This document shows, piece by piece, positions 63,884 to 64,000 of a stretch of DNA of 64,000 bases (positions are counted from its first letter, which is position 1; the number at the start of each line of letters is the position of its first letter). Made by a program: the position numbers and the translations under genes. The notes below the pieces were generated by a model, which did no database searches, was not told the DNA's origin, and was given only the letters and a program-made list of their open reading frames with translations. The DNA is from Clostridia bacterium (GTDB lineage Bacteria; Bacillota; Clostridia; Oscillospirales; CAG-272). The stretch spans positions 186,001-250,000 of the forward strand of contig JAFTKM010000007.1 in the NCBI GenBank assembly GCA_017453245.1, written 5' to 3'.

Positions 63884-64000
63884 GCGCGGATGCGCTTACA
63901 ATGAATTGCGCAAAAGCGCATTAATTGAGTGCGCCTGACTCATGAATTGGCTACGCCATGAATTGCCCTCTAGGGCATTAAGGTGGGTGCGCAATTCAAA
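63880..64000. repeat. Hairpin array K, constant word ATGAATT, runs off the window
   Basis: Opens with GTAAGCGC-ggat-GCGCTTAC, which contains the TAA stop of the AMP-binding ligase. Then TGCGC-aaaa-GCGCA, GAGT-N7-ACTC, GGC-tac-GCC and GCCCT-ct-AGGGC alternate with ATGAATT or TTAATT. Confidence 0.85.

Overview
The window looks like a chromosomal segment, probably near the replication origin, of an anaerobic, spore-forming member of the Clostridia, most likely a gut or rumen lineage known mainly from metagenomes. Support: a dnaA-dnaN-recF-remB-gyrB-gyrA cluster; a parA-parB pair with two perfect parS palindromes; a spoVAC-spoVAD-spoVAE operon; a complete rnfCDGEAB ion-translocating ferredoxin:NAD oxidoreductase with apbE; a Gram-positive-type DnaK; RNase J; DUF1934; and Gx-transporter and NusG-domain-II proteins. 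Family or genus cannot be fixed from the sequence alone.

Layout. 1-3.2 kb: dnaK-dnaJ. 3.3-4.3 kb: an ASCH-domain protein and a histidine phosphatase. 4.3-5.9 kb: a long AT-rich gene-free stretch ending in a parS site. 5.9-7.8 kb: parA, a second parS, parB. 7.8-12 kb: a small membrane protein, then a two-gene carbohydrate operon (NodB/GH57-like barrel protein plus GH127-type beta-L-arabinofuranosidase). 12-15.8 kb (minus): RNase J, a small tail-anchored protein, an XRE regulator with a Pro/Ala/Val tail, a lipoprotein. 15.8-24.7 kb (minus): gyrA, gyrB, remB, recF, dnaN, a 355-bp spacer with DnaA-box-like 9-mers (candidate oriC), dnaA. 25-27 kb (minus): spoVA. 27-34 kb: a membrane protein, an LRR lipoprotein, alaS, mntP, a small HEPN-like membrane protein, a PHP phosphatase. 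34.7-41.8 kb: MATE transporter, a 1146-residue surface lipoprotein (collagen-like, SGNH and Cys/His hydrolase-like segments) flanked by direct repeats, and a beta-propeller-like protein. 42 kb: tRNA-Thr. 42.7-53.5 kb (minus): MATE, Gx transporter, NusG-II, rnfBAEGDC, apbE, and a lipoprotein with an internal duplication. 53.7-58.4 kb (minus): asnA, a cyclophilin lipoprotein, holA, DUF1934, mgsA. 58.7-63.9 kb: pfkA, a replication-initiator-like winged-helix gene followed by 21-bp iteron-like repeats, and an AMP-binding ligase.

The least expected content lies between genes. At least 13 intergenic arrays share one design: a short constant word (7-9 bases, fixed within an array but different between arrays, for example AGTGAAGTT, AATGATGTA, GCGATAT, ATATCAT) alternates with a different small hairpin in every unit. 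Several arrays switch orientation in the middle, so the whole array is itself an inverted repeat. In several cases the first hairpin contains the stop codon of the upstream gene. Two distant copies share the same flanks but carry an internal segment of about 70 bp in opposite orientation. I know of no named repeat family with this design and regard it as the best candidate for something undescribed.

How genes work together: parAB, parS, DnaA, the clamp, RecF and gyrase serve origin firing, segregation and topology. Rnf with ApbE (covalent FMN attachment to RnfG and RnfD) and possibly the duplicated lipoprotein form a membrane redox module; NusG-II and Gx transporter genes are common Rnf neighbours. 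PfkA and methylglyoxal synthase belong to glycolysis and its overflow. SpoVA proteins move dipicolinic acid in sporulation and germination.
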